Shown here piece by piece: positions 8,330 through 16,606 of a DNA stretch of 64,000 nt; position 1 is the first letter of the stretch; each line of letters starts with the position of its first letter. The position numbers and the translations under genes were made by a program. Under the pieces are notes generated by a model that worked only from the letters and a program-made list of their open reading frames with translations, searched no databases and was not told the origin of the DNA. Source of the stretch: Bryobacter sp. (lineage in GTDB: Bacteria; Acidobacteriota; Terriglobia; Bryobacterales; Bryobacteraceae); assembly GCA_022843625.1 (NCBI GenBank), contig JALHNH010000004.1:266640-330639 (forward strand), given 5' to 3'.

Positions 8330-9157
8330 ATGCGCTTAATTCTATTGTTCGTATTTGCTGCGGCTGCGTATTCGCAGGACTGGGTGGAGCTTTTTAATGG
8401 CAAGAATTTGGATGGCTGGGTGGTGAAGATTGCCGGGCATGAGCTGGGGGATAACTATGGCGATACGTTCCGTGTGAAGGACGGGTCGATTGTAGTTTCC
8501 TATGACAAGTACAAAGAGTTTGGGGCGCGGTTTTCGCACCTGTTTTACAAACAGAAGTTCTCGCATTACCGGCTGGCCATGGAGTACCGGATTGTGGGGG
8601 AGCAGATGAAAGATGCTCCTGCTTACGCGAAGCTCAATAGCGGAGTGATGGTGCATTCGCAAGCGCCAGAATCGATTCTGAAGGACCAGGACTGGCCGAT
8701 CTCTGTCGAGGCTCAGTTCTTGAGCAATGAAGGAGAGATGAAGCGGCCGACGATGAATGTCTGTACGCCAGGGACGGAGATCTTTATGAACGGCGCGATG
8801 GTGAAGGCGCACTGCACGAATTCTACGTCGAAGATCTTTCGCGGGGAGGGATGGGTGAAGGTGGAGGTGGAGGTGCTCGGGTCGCAGAGGGTTCGTCATT
8901 TTGTGGAGGGGGAGCAGGTGTTGCAATATGAAAACCCGCAGATTGGTGGAGGGGTGGCGAACCGCTTTGACCCGGCGGTGAAGGTGGACGGGAAGCTGCT
9001 GAGTGAGGGTTATATTGGCTTGCAGAGCGAAAGTCACCCGGTGGAGTTTCGAAATCTCCGTTTGCTGCAGTTGAAGGGTTGTATGAACCCGAAGGCCAGG
9101 AACTTCAAGAAGCAGTATGTAGAGCCGGATGAGGCGGCTTGTGTGCTTGGGCGGTAA
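8330..9157 (+). CDS. Secreted DUF1080 (3-keto-disaccharide hydrolase-like) protein
   Basis: 275 residues with a signal peptide (about 1-15, ending AAAAYS). It then opens with the family hallmark WVELFNGKNLDGWVV, followed by a concanavalin-like beta-sandwich (GSIVVSYDKYKEF, LNSGVMVHSQAP, GYIGLQSESHPVEFRNL). DUF1080 proteins are abundant in Acidobacteria, Planctomycetes and Verrucomicrobia, and some have been linked to 3-keto-glycoside cleavage. It ends with a short Cys-containing segment (KGCMNPKARNF), which is unusual at the C-terminus. It lies 21 bp after the CbiZ-like gene and may be read through from that operon, but its role in corrinoid metabolism is doubtful. Its stop lies 2 bp from the convergent DUF4197 gene. 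Confidence 0.85.
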   Translation: MRLILLFVFAAAAYSQDWVELFNGKNLDGWVVKIAGHELGDNYGDTFRVKDGSIVVSYDKYKEFGARFSHLFYKQKFSHYRLAMEYRIVGEQMKDAPAYAKLNSGVMVHSQAPESILKDQDWPISVEAQFLSNEGEMKRPTMNVCTPGTEIFMNGAMVKAHCTNSTSKIFRGEGWVKVEVEVLGSQRVRHFVEGEQVLQYENPQIGGGVANRFDPAVKVDGKLLSEGYIGLQSESHPVEFRNLRLLQLKGCMNPKARNFKKQYVEPDEAACVLGR

Positions 9158-9159
9158 TA

Positions 9160-9855
9160 TCAGCGCCCGAAGACTTCTTTGAGCAGCGGGGTGATGCGGG
9201 CGGCAGGGTTGGTGCGGATTTGCTTTTCTTCTTCAGCTACCAGCAGGAAGATGCCGTCCACTGCTTTGGTTGTGACGTAGCCTTCGATGTCGATCGAGTC
9301 GGTCCGCATGAAGGGGATTTGTTTGAAGCGGGCAGTCATGTCGTTGTAGGCCTTCATGGCACCAACGGACTGCATGGATTCCGATATGGGCGGGCGGAAG
9401 GCGGCGACCAGTTTTTCGCTTGTGGTTTTGCGGAAGAAGTCGGTGGCTGCGGTATCGCCTCCTCGCAGCAACTGCAGGGCGTCGCTGATGGTCATCTGTT
9501 TGAGGGCACCGAGGAAGATTTCTTTCGCGGCCGGGGCGGCTTTCTCGGCGGCGCGGTTCATGCCGAGTACGAAGTCATCGATCATCTTGCCTGCGCCAAC
9601 CAACCGGAGGCCTTTCTCAACAGGCCTGAGTTTCTCCGGGAGCAGGATCTTGATGAGCGCACTTGCGAAGAAGCCGTCGGGCCTTGATGCGAGGCCTACG
9701 GCGTTGGTGAGGCCGATCGTTAGTGCTTCTTTGATGCCCAGGCCGTTCTTGTCGCTGTTAGATTTAGGCTTGAGCTTGCCGAAGATGTCTTTGAGCTGCC
9801 CCTTCAAAGGAAGGCAAGTGCCGAGCAATGCGAAGTACGTGCGCCGGGTCGTCAT
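9160..9855 (-). CDS. DUF4197 domain protein
   Basis: 231 residues matching the DUF4197 pattern: IKEALTIGLTNAV near the N-terminus, ILLPEKLRPVEKGLR, FVLGMNRAAEKAAP, and YVTTKAVDGIFLLVAEEE near the C-terminus. These are predicted envelope proteins of unknown function. The N-terminus (TTRRTYFALLGTCLPL) resembles a Tat or Sec leader. It is convergent with the DUF1080 gene and divergent from the phosphoesterase 53 bp away. There is no evidence for a specific role. Confidence 0.8.
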   Translation of the reverse strand: MTTRRTYFALLGTCLPLKGQLKDIFGKLKPKSNSDKNGLGIKEALTIGLTNAVGLASRPDGFFASALIKILLPEKLRPVEKGLRLVGAGKMIDDFVLGMNRAAEKAAPAAKEIFLGALKQMTISDALQLLRGGDTAATDFFRKTTSEKLVAAFRPPISESMQSVGAMKAYNDMTARFKQIPFMRTDSIDIEGYVTTKAVDGIFLLVAEEEKQIRTNPAARITPLLKEVFGR

Positions 9856-9908
9856 GGTGATTTGATTCTAGTTGAGTGCCGGGTGAGAATAAAGGGAGCG
9901 CTGTGTCA

Positions 9909-10748
9909 ATGAATCGACGGTCTGTCTTGAAGTGGGGCGGTATCGCGGCAGGGGCTGCGGTGGCCGATGTTGTTGCCGTTGAGCCGCGCTGGTTAAGCGT
10001 CGAGCAGAAGCGGATCTCGATTTTTGGAGGCAAGTTTCAAAAGCCGGTGAGGCTGGTGCAGTTGAGCGACCTGCACTTCTCATGGTGTGTAGGAGAAGCA
10101 TTGATTCGCCGCTCGATCCGCGAAGCAATGGAACAAAAGCCGGACATTGTTTGTCTCACTGGGGATTTTGTAACCGGGGCGAGCGAGGTGGATATGGCTA
10201 TACTTGCGGATTTGCTTGGGGAGCTCAGCCGACGAGTGCCTACTTACGCGGTGAAAGGGAATCACGATGGAGGTTCCTGGGCGCGCAACTATATGGGTGA
10301 GAAGGACGAGACGCGCGTGGAGGGGGCTCTGCAAAAGGCTGGAGTGGTGCTGATGAAGAATCGCTCTGAGTTGCTACGGCACAACGGTGGGGAGTTCTGG
10401 CTGGCTGGCGTTGGTGATTTGTGGAGTGAAGATGTGAATGCTTACAGCACCTTCAGGCCGATCCCGCCGGGGGAGCGCGTGGTGCTGATGGCGCACAACC
10501 CGGATACAAAGGACATGCTACGGCGCGAGAGCTGGGATCTGATGCTCAGTGGCCATACGCATGGGGCGCAGAATTCGATTCCCGGGTTGCGCGAACGTTT
10601 TGCCCCGGTGCGGGATAAGCGCTTTATCGATGGATTGGTTCGCTGGGAAGAAGCAGAGCGATGGATTCATGTGAATCGCGGGGTGGGGAATCTGATGGGG
10701 GTGCGGGTGGTGTGCCGGCCCGAGGTTAGCGTTTTGGAGCTGGTTTAG
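9909..10748 (+). CDS. Tat-exported metallophosphoesterase (YaeI-like)
   Basis: Calcineurin-like phosphoesterase motifs occur in order: LVQLSDLHFSW, CLTGDFVTG, KGNHDGG, LMAHNPD and SGHTHGAQ. These supply the two-metal site. The ATG at 9909 begins MNRRSVLKWGG, a twin-arginine signal, and is preferred over an upstream in-frame start at 9876. Length is 279 residues, normal for YaeI/YkuE-type enzymes, some of which act on UDP-2,3-diacylglucosamine or cell-wall phosphodiesters. The substrate here is unknown. The 3' end overlaps the convergent CBM9-like gene by 23 bp. Confidence 0.88.
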   Translation: MNRRSVLKWGGIAAGAAVADVVAVEPRWLSVEQKRISIFGGKFQKPVRLVQLSDLHFSWCVGEALIRRSIREAMEQKPDIVCLTGDFVTGASEVDMAILADLLGELSRRVPTYAVKGNHDGGSWARNYMGEKDETRVEGALQKAGVVLMKNRSELLRHNGGEFWLAGVGDLWSEDVNAYSTFRPIPPGERVVLMAHNPDTKDMLRRESWDLMLSGHTHGAQNSIPGLRERFAPVRDKRFIDGLVRWEEAERWIHVNRGVGNLMGVRVVCRPEVSVLELV

Positions 10749-11595
10749 CGCGCAGGTGAAGCGAGCCGAAGTTGTTGAGCTGGGTGCGGGTTTTGGCTCC
10801 CCCCGAGAACCAGTCTTCGTGGTGGAAATTACCAAAGTTGCCGGCGCCGGATTCCGGGGTGTCGAGGTCGCCGAGGGCGATGTTGATGCCGACTTCGCGG
10901 TCGCCCATTGAGGGTGCCCAGAACTTGCCGGGCTCGACCTCAACGCAGGGGTTGAAGGCGATCGACCATTCTATGATGTAGCCCTTGCGGTTGGGCTTGA
11001 CGCTGGTGGCGGCGATCATGGCTTTGCTGTCGATCCATCTGGAGTAGGTTGAGAATGCTTTGGCATCACGGCGGGGTTCGCCTTCGAGCAGTCCGCCTTT
11101 ACCTAGGCCGCCAAGGCGGCTCTTGGTGAGGTTTACGACCATCTGCCAGGAACGGCCATTGCCTTCAACCGATTCGTCGCCCTTAAAAGTATTGGTTGCG
11201 TTGAGCAGGATTTCCATCTCGTCGCCAAACCAGGGGAAGGCTTCACGCGAGGGCTTGCCGTCGACATAGTCGTGTGCCTTGGGGTTTTCTTTAGGAAGCC
11301 AGCGTGGAGTGTCGATGCCGTAGAGGAGGTCATCGTCGATCTCGAAGGCAAAGTAGAGGCGCTGACCGTCGTGCTTCACCCAGCCTTTCAGGTTAAGGTC
11401 TTTGGGGTCAGTGGTGGGAGAGAAGGTGTGGGCCCAGTCGAGGACGCCAGTGATAGGCGCGGCGTCAGACCATTCGCCGCTAGAGAGTTTACCGTCGATT
11501 TTGGGAGTTTTGCCAGGGAAGGCGTTGAGGGATTTCTTAGGCTGCGCGGAAAGCGTGGCAGCCAGGAGGAGCAGGATTGGCAGAGCGCGGGTCAG
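10726..11595 (-). CDS. Secreted CBM9-like (sugar-binding fold) protein, probable CTG start
   Basis: About 289 residues. The body has a carbohydrate-binding family-9-like fold: KIDGKLSSGEW, then YFAFEIDDDLLYG, WFGDEMEILLN and YIIEWSIAFN. The reading frame continues upstream of a GTG at 11379 through a clear signal peptide (LTRALPILLLLAATLSAQ) to a CTG at 11595-11593. There is no ATG, GTG or TTG before the frame enters cpoB out of phase. GGAAGG lies 7 bases upstream of the CTG, which overlaps the cpoB stop (CTGA). I therefore favour a CTG start. Starting at the GTG would remove the signal peptide and first strands. Such proteins are thought to bind sugars outside the cell. Confidence 0.75.
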   Translation of the reverse strand: MTRALPILLLLAATLSAQPKKSLNAFPGKTPKIDGKLSSGEWSDAAPITGVLDWAHTFSPTTDPKDLNLKGWVKHDGQRLYFAFEIDDDLLYGIDTPRWLPKENPKAHDYVDGKPSREAFPWFGDEMEILLNATNTFKGDESVEGNGRSWQMVVNLTKSRLGGLGKGGLLEGEPRRDAKAFSTYSRWIDSKAMIAATSVKPNRKGYIIEWSIAFNPCVEVEPGKFWAPSMGDREVGINIALGDLDTPESGAGNFGNFHHEDWFSGGAKTRTQLNNFGSLHLRAKPAPKR

Positions 11596-12476
11596 CGCTT
11601 TTTCCTTCCCGGGGCGGGTGCAGCAGAAGTGAAGGGCATGCCGAGAGCCTTGAGTTCGTCTTTGGCCAGGACTGCCTGGGCTGAGGAAGGAGACTTCTTG
11701 ATCAGGTTGCGAAACTCATTTACAGAGGCGGTGCGCTGGCCGGATTTGGCGAGGGCGCGGCCTTTTTCGAGTTGCGCGTCTAGAACCTTCGGGTAGTCAG
11801 GATACTTTTCAAGTACTGTATCGAGTGCTTTGACAGCATCATCGAAGCGATTCAGGCTCATGTAGACCAGGCCGAGGTTGAACTGCGCGTTTGGGGCGTA
11901 GCTTTCGGTAGGAAAGAATTTCAGGTAATCTTCCAGTTGCTTGGCGGCGAAATCGAGTTGGCCACCGTTGCGAGAGGCGAGCGCTGCAGTATAGAGACTT
12001 TCGCTGGTCATGCCTGCTGGCGGGCCGCTGGAGGCGACAGGAGCCGGGGCCGGGGGCGGTGCAGACAGGGTGCGCACCGCATTGTTCATGTCGCTCAACT
12101 GGGTCTGGAGCTTCTTGATCAATTCCGCTACTTCAGAAACCGATTCCTTCATCAAAGCAAACTCGGTAGTCATCTGGTCCACCTTCGTATTGACGCCTGC
12201 GACGGGGGCCTGCAGAGAGGTTTGCTGTTCTTTGAGTCTGTCTCCGAGGGTCTTGTCGAGAATGGCCAGTGAGGTGTTGGACTTGTTTGCAGTGTCGAGG
12301 GATTGTTGGACGAGGACGTTGAGGGCGGCAAACTTCTCGTCCATCGAGCTCTTCATGCTGCGCACTTCGTTCTGAAGCAGCGCGACGTCGCGCTGGATTT
12401 CCAGGATTTTGTCTTTTTGAGCAAAGACCGGTACGACAAGAACGGAGGCGAGCGTGAAGAGCGCGAGTGGACGCAT
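11592..12476 (-). CDS. cpoB: Tol-Pal system protein CpoB/YbgF
   Basis: 294 residues: signal peptide (1-19, ending VFAQ), a long N-terminal coiled coil (about 22-130), a Pro/Ala linker, and three TPR-like units at the C-terminus (ESLYTAALASRNGGQ, NAQFNLGLVYMSLNRF, AQLEKGRALAKSGQR). This is the periplasmic CpoB layout. CpoB coordinates Tol-Pal constriction with peptidoglycan synthesis. It is the last gene of the tolQRAB-pal cluster. The protein ends PAPGRKKR, and its stop overlaps the start of the CBM9-like gene. Confidence 0.9.
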   Translation of the reverse strand: MRPLALFTLASVLVVPVFAQKDKILEIQRDVALLQNEVRSMKSSMDEKFAALNVLVQQSLDTANKSNTSLAILDKTLGDRLKEQQTSLQAPVAGVNTKVDQMTTEFALMKESVSEVAELIKKLQTQLSDMNNAVRTLSAPPPAPAPVASSGPPAGMTSESLYTAALASRNGGQLDFAAKQLEDYLKFFPTESYAPNAQFNLGLVYMSLNRFDDAVKALDTVLEKYPDYPKVLDAQLEKGRALAKSGQRTASVNEFRNLIKKSPSSAQAVLAKDELKALGMPFTSAAPAPGRKKR

Positions 12477-12494
12477 AGTTTCCCTTAGAGTGGT

Positions 12495-13271
12495 TTAGTT
12501 GGCGCTGAAGTGGGCGCGGCGATTCTTCTGATAGCAGCTTTCGTTTGCTTCAGAACAAGTCGGCTTTTCATTGCCATAGCTGATGACCTTGAGCTTGTCG
12601 GCGGGGACGCCGAGGTTGACCAGGAAATCTTTAGTCGAGGTGGAGCGGCGGTCGCCGAGACCGAGATTGTATTCGGCAGAGCCGCGCTCGTCGCAATGAC
12701 CTTCAATGGTGACGATGCCATTGGGGTGTGCGGCGAAGATTTGCTTGAGCGCCTCGGCATTCTTAGTGAGGATGCTACGGGTGTCGTCGCGAACGTCGGA
12801 CTTATCGTAATCGAAGTAGACGTCTTCGAGAAGGCTGCTTACCATTTCTGAAAGGCTCTTGGTAACAACGCGAGGAGTCTCGACTCTAGGAGGAGGAGGA
12901 GGTGCAGAGACGCTGAGCGTTACGCTGCGTTCTGTGGTTCCACCGGGGCCAGTAGCGGTAAGGCGATAGGTAGTTGTAGAAGCTGGGCTAACCGAGCGGC
13001 TGCCGGAGCTTTGTACCGTACCGATGCCAGAAATGCTGACGGAATCTGCGTTCTCAACCGCCCAAGTGAGCGTAGCGCTTTGGCCTGCTGTGATCGAGGT
13101 AGGCTCGACCGAGAAGGAACGGATCGCCGGTGCTGGCTTGACTTCCGGTGCGGCAGCGACCGGAGGCGGTGGTGGTGGTGGTGTGGCGGCTGGGGCCTTC
13201 TTCTTACAGCCAACCGAAAAAAGAGACAGGGAAAGTGCGAGCAGCGCGACGCTCAGATTTTTACGCGACAT
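12495..13271 (-). CDS. pal: Peptidoglycan-associated lipoprotein Pal with an extra Ig-like domain
   Basis: 258 residues from the ATG at 13271 (MSRKNLSVALLALSL), with lipobox LFSVGC. A Pro-rich linker follows. Then an immunoglobulin-like module of about 70 residues (SFSVEPTSITAGQSATLTW to ERSVTLSVS) precedes the OmpA/Pal peptidoglycan-binding domain (YFDYDKSDVRDD, TIEGHCDERGSAEYN, GLGDRRSTST, SYGNEKPTC). Classical Pal lacks the Ig-like module. Pal tethers the outer membrane to peptidoglycan and interacts with TolB. An upstream in-frame start at 13289 is possible but spoils the lipoprotein signal. Confidence 0.93.
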   Translation of the reverse strand: MSRKNLSVALLALSLSLFSVGCKKKAPAATPPPPPPPVAAAPEVKPAPAIRSFSVEPTSITAGQSATLTWAVENADSVSISGIGTVQSSGSRSVSPASTTTYRLTATGPGGTTERSVTLSVSAPPPPPRVETPRVVTKSLSEMVSSLLEDVYFDYDKSDVRDDTRSILTKNAEALKQIFAAHPNGIVTIEGHCDERGSAEYNLGLGDRRSTSTKDFLVNLGVPADKLKVISYGNEKPTCSEANESCYQKNRRAHFSAN

Positions 13272-13337
13272 GAATTGTAAAACCTCCAAAGTTCAACAGG
13301 CAGCAATTGAGACTTCTAAAGCAAAAGACAACAAAAT

Positions 13338-14678
13338 CTAGTGTGTCCAGACTGGCATCTCATTTCGACCCACCGTAGTGAGGGGCCGGAGTTGAGTTCC
13401 ATCGGCAAGCATGGTCCAGATCTGGAGGGAGCCGCTGCGGTTTGAACAGAACGCAATGTGCACACCATCCGGAGCCCAAACTGGGTTTTGATTCCGGCCT
13501 GCACCATGCGTCAACTGTGTCCATTCGCGCTTTGCGACATCCATCATGAATATATTAAAATTTCCCGGCTCAAAACCACGTGTCCATGAAAAAGCGATAA
13601 TTTTGCCATTCGGGTTCCACGAGGGATTGGCCGCTTGCCCCGTACCGTCTGTGAGCCGTTCAATGTCTGACCCACTAATATTCATTCTATAGACTTGTGC
13701 GGGCCCGGATCTACCTGAAACGAAAACAACTTCGGAAGTATTTAGCGGATTTACCTTCGGTTCGGTCTCGACGGCCCTCGCCGTCGTGAGTCTGGTGAGG
13801 TTCGATCCATCGGCATTTGCGCTGAAAATGTTCTGATATCCGCCTCCAATTTTGGTGGCGAGGAGGATGGATTTTCCGTCAGGAGTGAAGTCCGGGGAGG
13901 CCACGATGCTCGAGACGGGATTGACAAAGGTGAGGCGCCGGGCGGAGTCTGCCGTCATCACCGTGATGCCGGGATTGCCCTGAAGAAAGCTGGTGAAGGC
14001 AAGTTTGGAATTGTCCCGGCTCAGGGACGGGGTGGTGCAGATGCTGTTGTAGCGGGTGACAGGCTTCTGGTTGGAGCCGTCATAATCCATCGACCAGATC
14101 TCTTTGGCCCCGCTGCGGTTGGAGACGAAGTAGATTTTGGAGCCAAGCAGGGATTTTGCTCCGAACTTGGCGAGGATGTCGGCGGCGAATTCGCGGGCGA
14201 TCTTTTTGGCACCGCCTTCATCGACAGGCCCAAAGTAGACCTTGCCAAATACCTGAGCGTTGGTCAGGTCTGCCTGATTGACGTCATAAAGCCAGCCGAA
14301 GAGAACGAGCTGGTTGTTCTGGATCGCGGTGTAGCCCATGGCAAGATAGTTGGCTTTGACGACTGGTCCAGACCAGTCTGTAAACCAGGGGCCAGCGCTG
14401 CGGCCGCCCACGGGAGCCTTCCAGTCATTAGGTTGCTGAGGTACCTGAAGCGGGTAAAAGCTCTTTGGGGCCATCTTGAAGAGGCCGGCGCTGGAGATCT
14501 CGTCAAAGAGCGTGAGGTTGAAGATCTGCATCCAGGGCTGGGCGTCGCCCGAACCGCGAAAGTCTGGAATGGCAATCGTTGGCTGTTGGCCACCGGAAAT
14601 ACGAGTGATGATGTCGGCACTCTGCTGGCCGAATGCAACCGGGGCCAGGCAGGTGAGCAGTGCGGAGCGTCGATTCAT
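13338..14678 (-). CDS. tolB: Translocation protein TolB
   Basis: 446 residues. It has an N-terminal signal (LTCLAPVAFG), the TolB N-terminal domain (ISGGQQPTIAIPDFRG), then a six-bladed propeller built of repeats such as SNRSGAKEIWSMDYDG, SANADGSNLTRLTTA, SGRSGPAQVYRMNISG and SNRSGSLQIWTMLADG. TolB is the periplasmic hub between TolA and Pal. It sits 9 bp after the TonB/TolA-like gene and 66 bp before pal. Confidence 0.95.
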   Translation of the reverse strand: MNRRSALLTCLAPVAFGQQSADIITRISGGQQPTIAIPDFRGSGDAQPWMQIFNLTLFDEISSAGLFKMAPKSFYPLQVPQQPNDWKAPVGGRSAGPWFTDWSGPVVKANYLAMGYTAIQNNQLVLFGWLYDVNQADLTNAQVFGKVYFGPVDEGGAKKIAREFAADILAKFGAKSLLGSKIYFVSNRSGAKEIWSMDYDGSNQKPVTRYNSICTTPSLSRDNSKLAFTSFLQGNPGITVMTADSARRLTFVNPVSSIVASPDFTPDGKSILLATKIGGGYQNIFSANADGSNLTRLTTARAVETEPKVNPLNTSEVVFVSGRSGPAQVYRMNISGSDIERLTDGTGQAANPSWNPNGKIIAFSWTRGFEPGNFNIFMMDVAKREWTQLTHGAGRNQNPVWAPDGVHIAFCSNRSGSLQIWTMLADGTQLRPLTTVGRNEMPVWTH

Positions 14679-14687
14679 TGTGTGGAG

Positions 14688-15452
14688 TTACCTTTTAAGT
14701 TCAAACCAGAATTCTATGTTCGCAGAGTTACGTTCAAAACCAGCCGGAAGCGGGGGCATGGGGTTGGAATCGTAGATGGCACGCTGGGCGGATTGGTCGA
14801 GCGCGTAGTTGCCAGAAGATTGGACAACTTTGATGCTGGAAATGTTTCCATCTTTTGCAATTGTGAAAGTGAGAATCGCGACTGGGGCGGTGCGGAGGCG
14901 AGAATCGACATCGTTGGTGCGCCATCGTTGTGCCACACGCTCGCGTATCAACTTTTCGTACCAGCCAAAGCGGTTCCCAAAAGGGGATGAGGCGCTGGTG
15001 CCCACCCCGCCCGAGCCCTGCACGCCAATCATTGGCGAGACCGCAGCCTGGCCAAGCGTAGATGTTACCTGATTTGGGACAAGCGGGTCTTCGCGGTACT
15101 TCTGATTGGAGGCGACGACTTCCTGTTTCGTTTTCTTGTCGCGCTTCTTGAGCGGGATCGCGTCGGGGTCTTCGCGCTTCTCGGCGGGCTTCTTTTGAGT
15201 TTTATCGGGTTGGGCGACGAGCGACTCGGTGTCGTTAGCGACTCGATTGATACGGCCATCGCGCCTTGGGATGGGGATTTGCGAGACGGCAGAGACACCG
15301 GCTGAAGCCCCGAGGGAATTCGGGTCGCCGAACTTATCGCGCACGAGGTTGCTCCAGTATTGGTAGCCAACCAGGAATGCAATCACCCCGGCGTGGAGCA
15401 GGACCGAATTGCGGAAGCCATGCGGGCTAGCGGCGGCGTGGGTTGCTGTCAT
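14688..15452 (-). CDS. TolA/TonB-family energy transducer
   Basis: 254 residues from the ATG at 15452 (MTATHAAASPHG). One TM helix lies near the N-terminus (VLLHAGVIAFLVGYQYW). A Lys-rich, Pro-poor periplasmic stalk (about 60-150) follows, then a TonB C-terminal domain (LIRERVAQRWRTNDV, ILTFTIAKDGNISSIKVVQSSG, AIYDSNPMPPLP). Its position between TolR and TolB makes it the TolA equivalent. The start overlaps tolR by 26 bp. An in-frame start at 15488 would extend deep into tolR and is not favoured. Confidence 0.9.
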   Translation of the reverse strand: MTATHAAASPHGFRNSVLLHAGVIAFLVGYQYWSNLVRDKFGDPNSLGASAGVSAVSQIPIPRRDGRINRVANDTESLVAQPDKTQKKPAEKREDPDAIPLKKRDKKTKQEVVASNQKYREDPLVPNQVTSTLGQAAVSPMIGVQGSGGVGTSASSPFGNRFGWYEKLIRERVAQRWRTNDVDSRLRTAPVAILTFTIAKDGNISSIKVVQSSGNYALDQSAQRAIYDSNPMPPLPAGFERNSANIEFWFELKR

Positions 15453-15873
15453 CGGTTTGGGTAACGAGGCGAACGCCAATCTTGGCATCAGTCAGTTCAG
15501 CGACCACCTTGGCAATGGGGTCGTAGGTAGTAGCTTTGTCGGCGCGAATGTAGACGAGGTTCTCTTTGGCCTTTTTGTTGGCCTTCACCGTGGCCGCGAG
15601 TTCGTTGATGTTGACGGGCTTTTCGTTGAAGTAAAGCTCGCCGGTTTTGGTGATGTTGACTACATTGAGATCCTGACCGGAAGCTTTTTCGGTCTTCACC
15701 TTGGGCACTTCGATCTCAAGGCCAAACTGCATGGCTTGAGCCGTGAGCATAAAGATGATCAGCAGCACGAGTACAACGTCGACCAGCGGGACGACGTTCA
15801 TCTCCGATAGAGTTGTGCCGCCGTAACGGCGGTTGCGACGGGAGCCGGAACTGCTGTCGATAGAAAATCCCAT
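15427..15873 (-). CDS. tolR: TolR/ExbD-family protein
   Basis: 148 residues with the ExbD/TolR signature EMNVVPLVDVVLVLL at the single TM helix. Asp32 is the family's proton-carrying residue. The C-terminal periplasmic domain ends LTDAKIGVRLVTQ. It couples with TolQ (6 bp upstream) to energise TolA. Confidence 0.94.
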   Translation of the reverse strand: MGFSIDSSSGSRRNRRYGGTTLSEMNVVPLVDVVLVLLIIFMLTAQAMQFGLEIEVPKVKTEKASGQDLNVVNITKTGELYFNEKPVNINELAATVKANKKAKENLVYIRADKATTYDPIAKVVAELTDAKIGVRLVTQTDDSNPRRR

Positions 15874-15879
15874 AAGTGC

Positions 15880-16557
15880 CTAGCCTTCGAAGCTGCGCTC
15901 CACCAGGTTCATGAATTCCAGTGCGAAGTCTTCCATGCGGTTGCCGATGTCTTTGATCTGGCCGCCCAGGTAGTTGTAGGCGACAGCGGCGGGGATGGCT
16001 GCAGCGAGGCCTGCGCCAGTGGCAATCAAGGCTTCCGCAATGCCTGGGCCGACGGTACGCAAGCTCACGCTAGCCGACATCGAGAGGGCTTCAAAAGCGC
16101 CGATGATGCCCCAAACCGTGCCAAAGAGCCCGATGAAGGGGGTGACTGAGGCGATCGTCGCGAGCCAGTTCATGTTGCGCTCGAGCTTCTGGATCTCTTC
16201 ACTGATACCTAACTGGAGGTTGCGCTCAATCATGGGCTTGTTACGGATTTGATTCCGCCCGCGGGCCTGGCGTTCCACCTCGGCGTAGCCAAAATCGAAG
16301 ACCACCACCATGGGGGCGGTAGCGTTCTGTTCTGCTGCGGCAGCGATGGTGTCAAAGCCGGTAGCTTTGCGGAAGGCGCGCAGAAAGGCTTTATTGGCGG
16401 CAGTGGCTCTCTTGAGCAGGCCAAACTTGGCAAAGATAATCGACCAACTGAGTAAAGAAGAGCCGATCAAAAGTAACAAGACTGCAAAGGGGATCGGCTT
16501 TGAGGGGTCAAATAGTTCGCCCATCTTGAGCTGAAGTAGGAAGGCAATCATTATCAA
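15880..16557 (-). CDS. tolQ: TolQ proton channel
   Basis: 225 residues, three TM helices: about 19-41 (PFAVLLLLIGSSLLSW), then ATIASVTPFIGLFGTVWGI (family motif in TM2), and GLAAAIPAAVAYNYL (TM3). It is the first gene of the tol cluster and is divergent from recN, with only 49 bp between start codons. That interval must hold both promoters or parts of them. Confidence 0.95.
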   Translation of the reverse strand: MIMIAFLLQLKMGELFDPSKPIPFAVLLLLIGSSLLSWSIIFAKFGLLKRATAANKAFLRAFRKATGFDTIAAAAEQNATAPMVVVFDFGYAEVERQARGRNQIRNKPMIERNLQLGISEEIQKLERNMNWLATIASVTPFIGLFGTVWGIIGAFEALSMSASVSLRTVGPGIAEALIATGAGLAAAIPAAVAYNYLGGQIKDIGNRMEDFALEFMNLVERSFEG

Positions 16558-16606
16558 ATTACATTATGGACGCCAAAGACGGCTCACTGCCAGTAAAATC
16601 AAGCTG

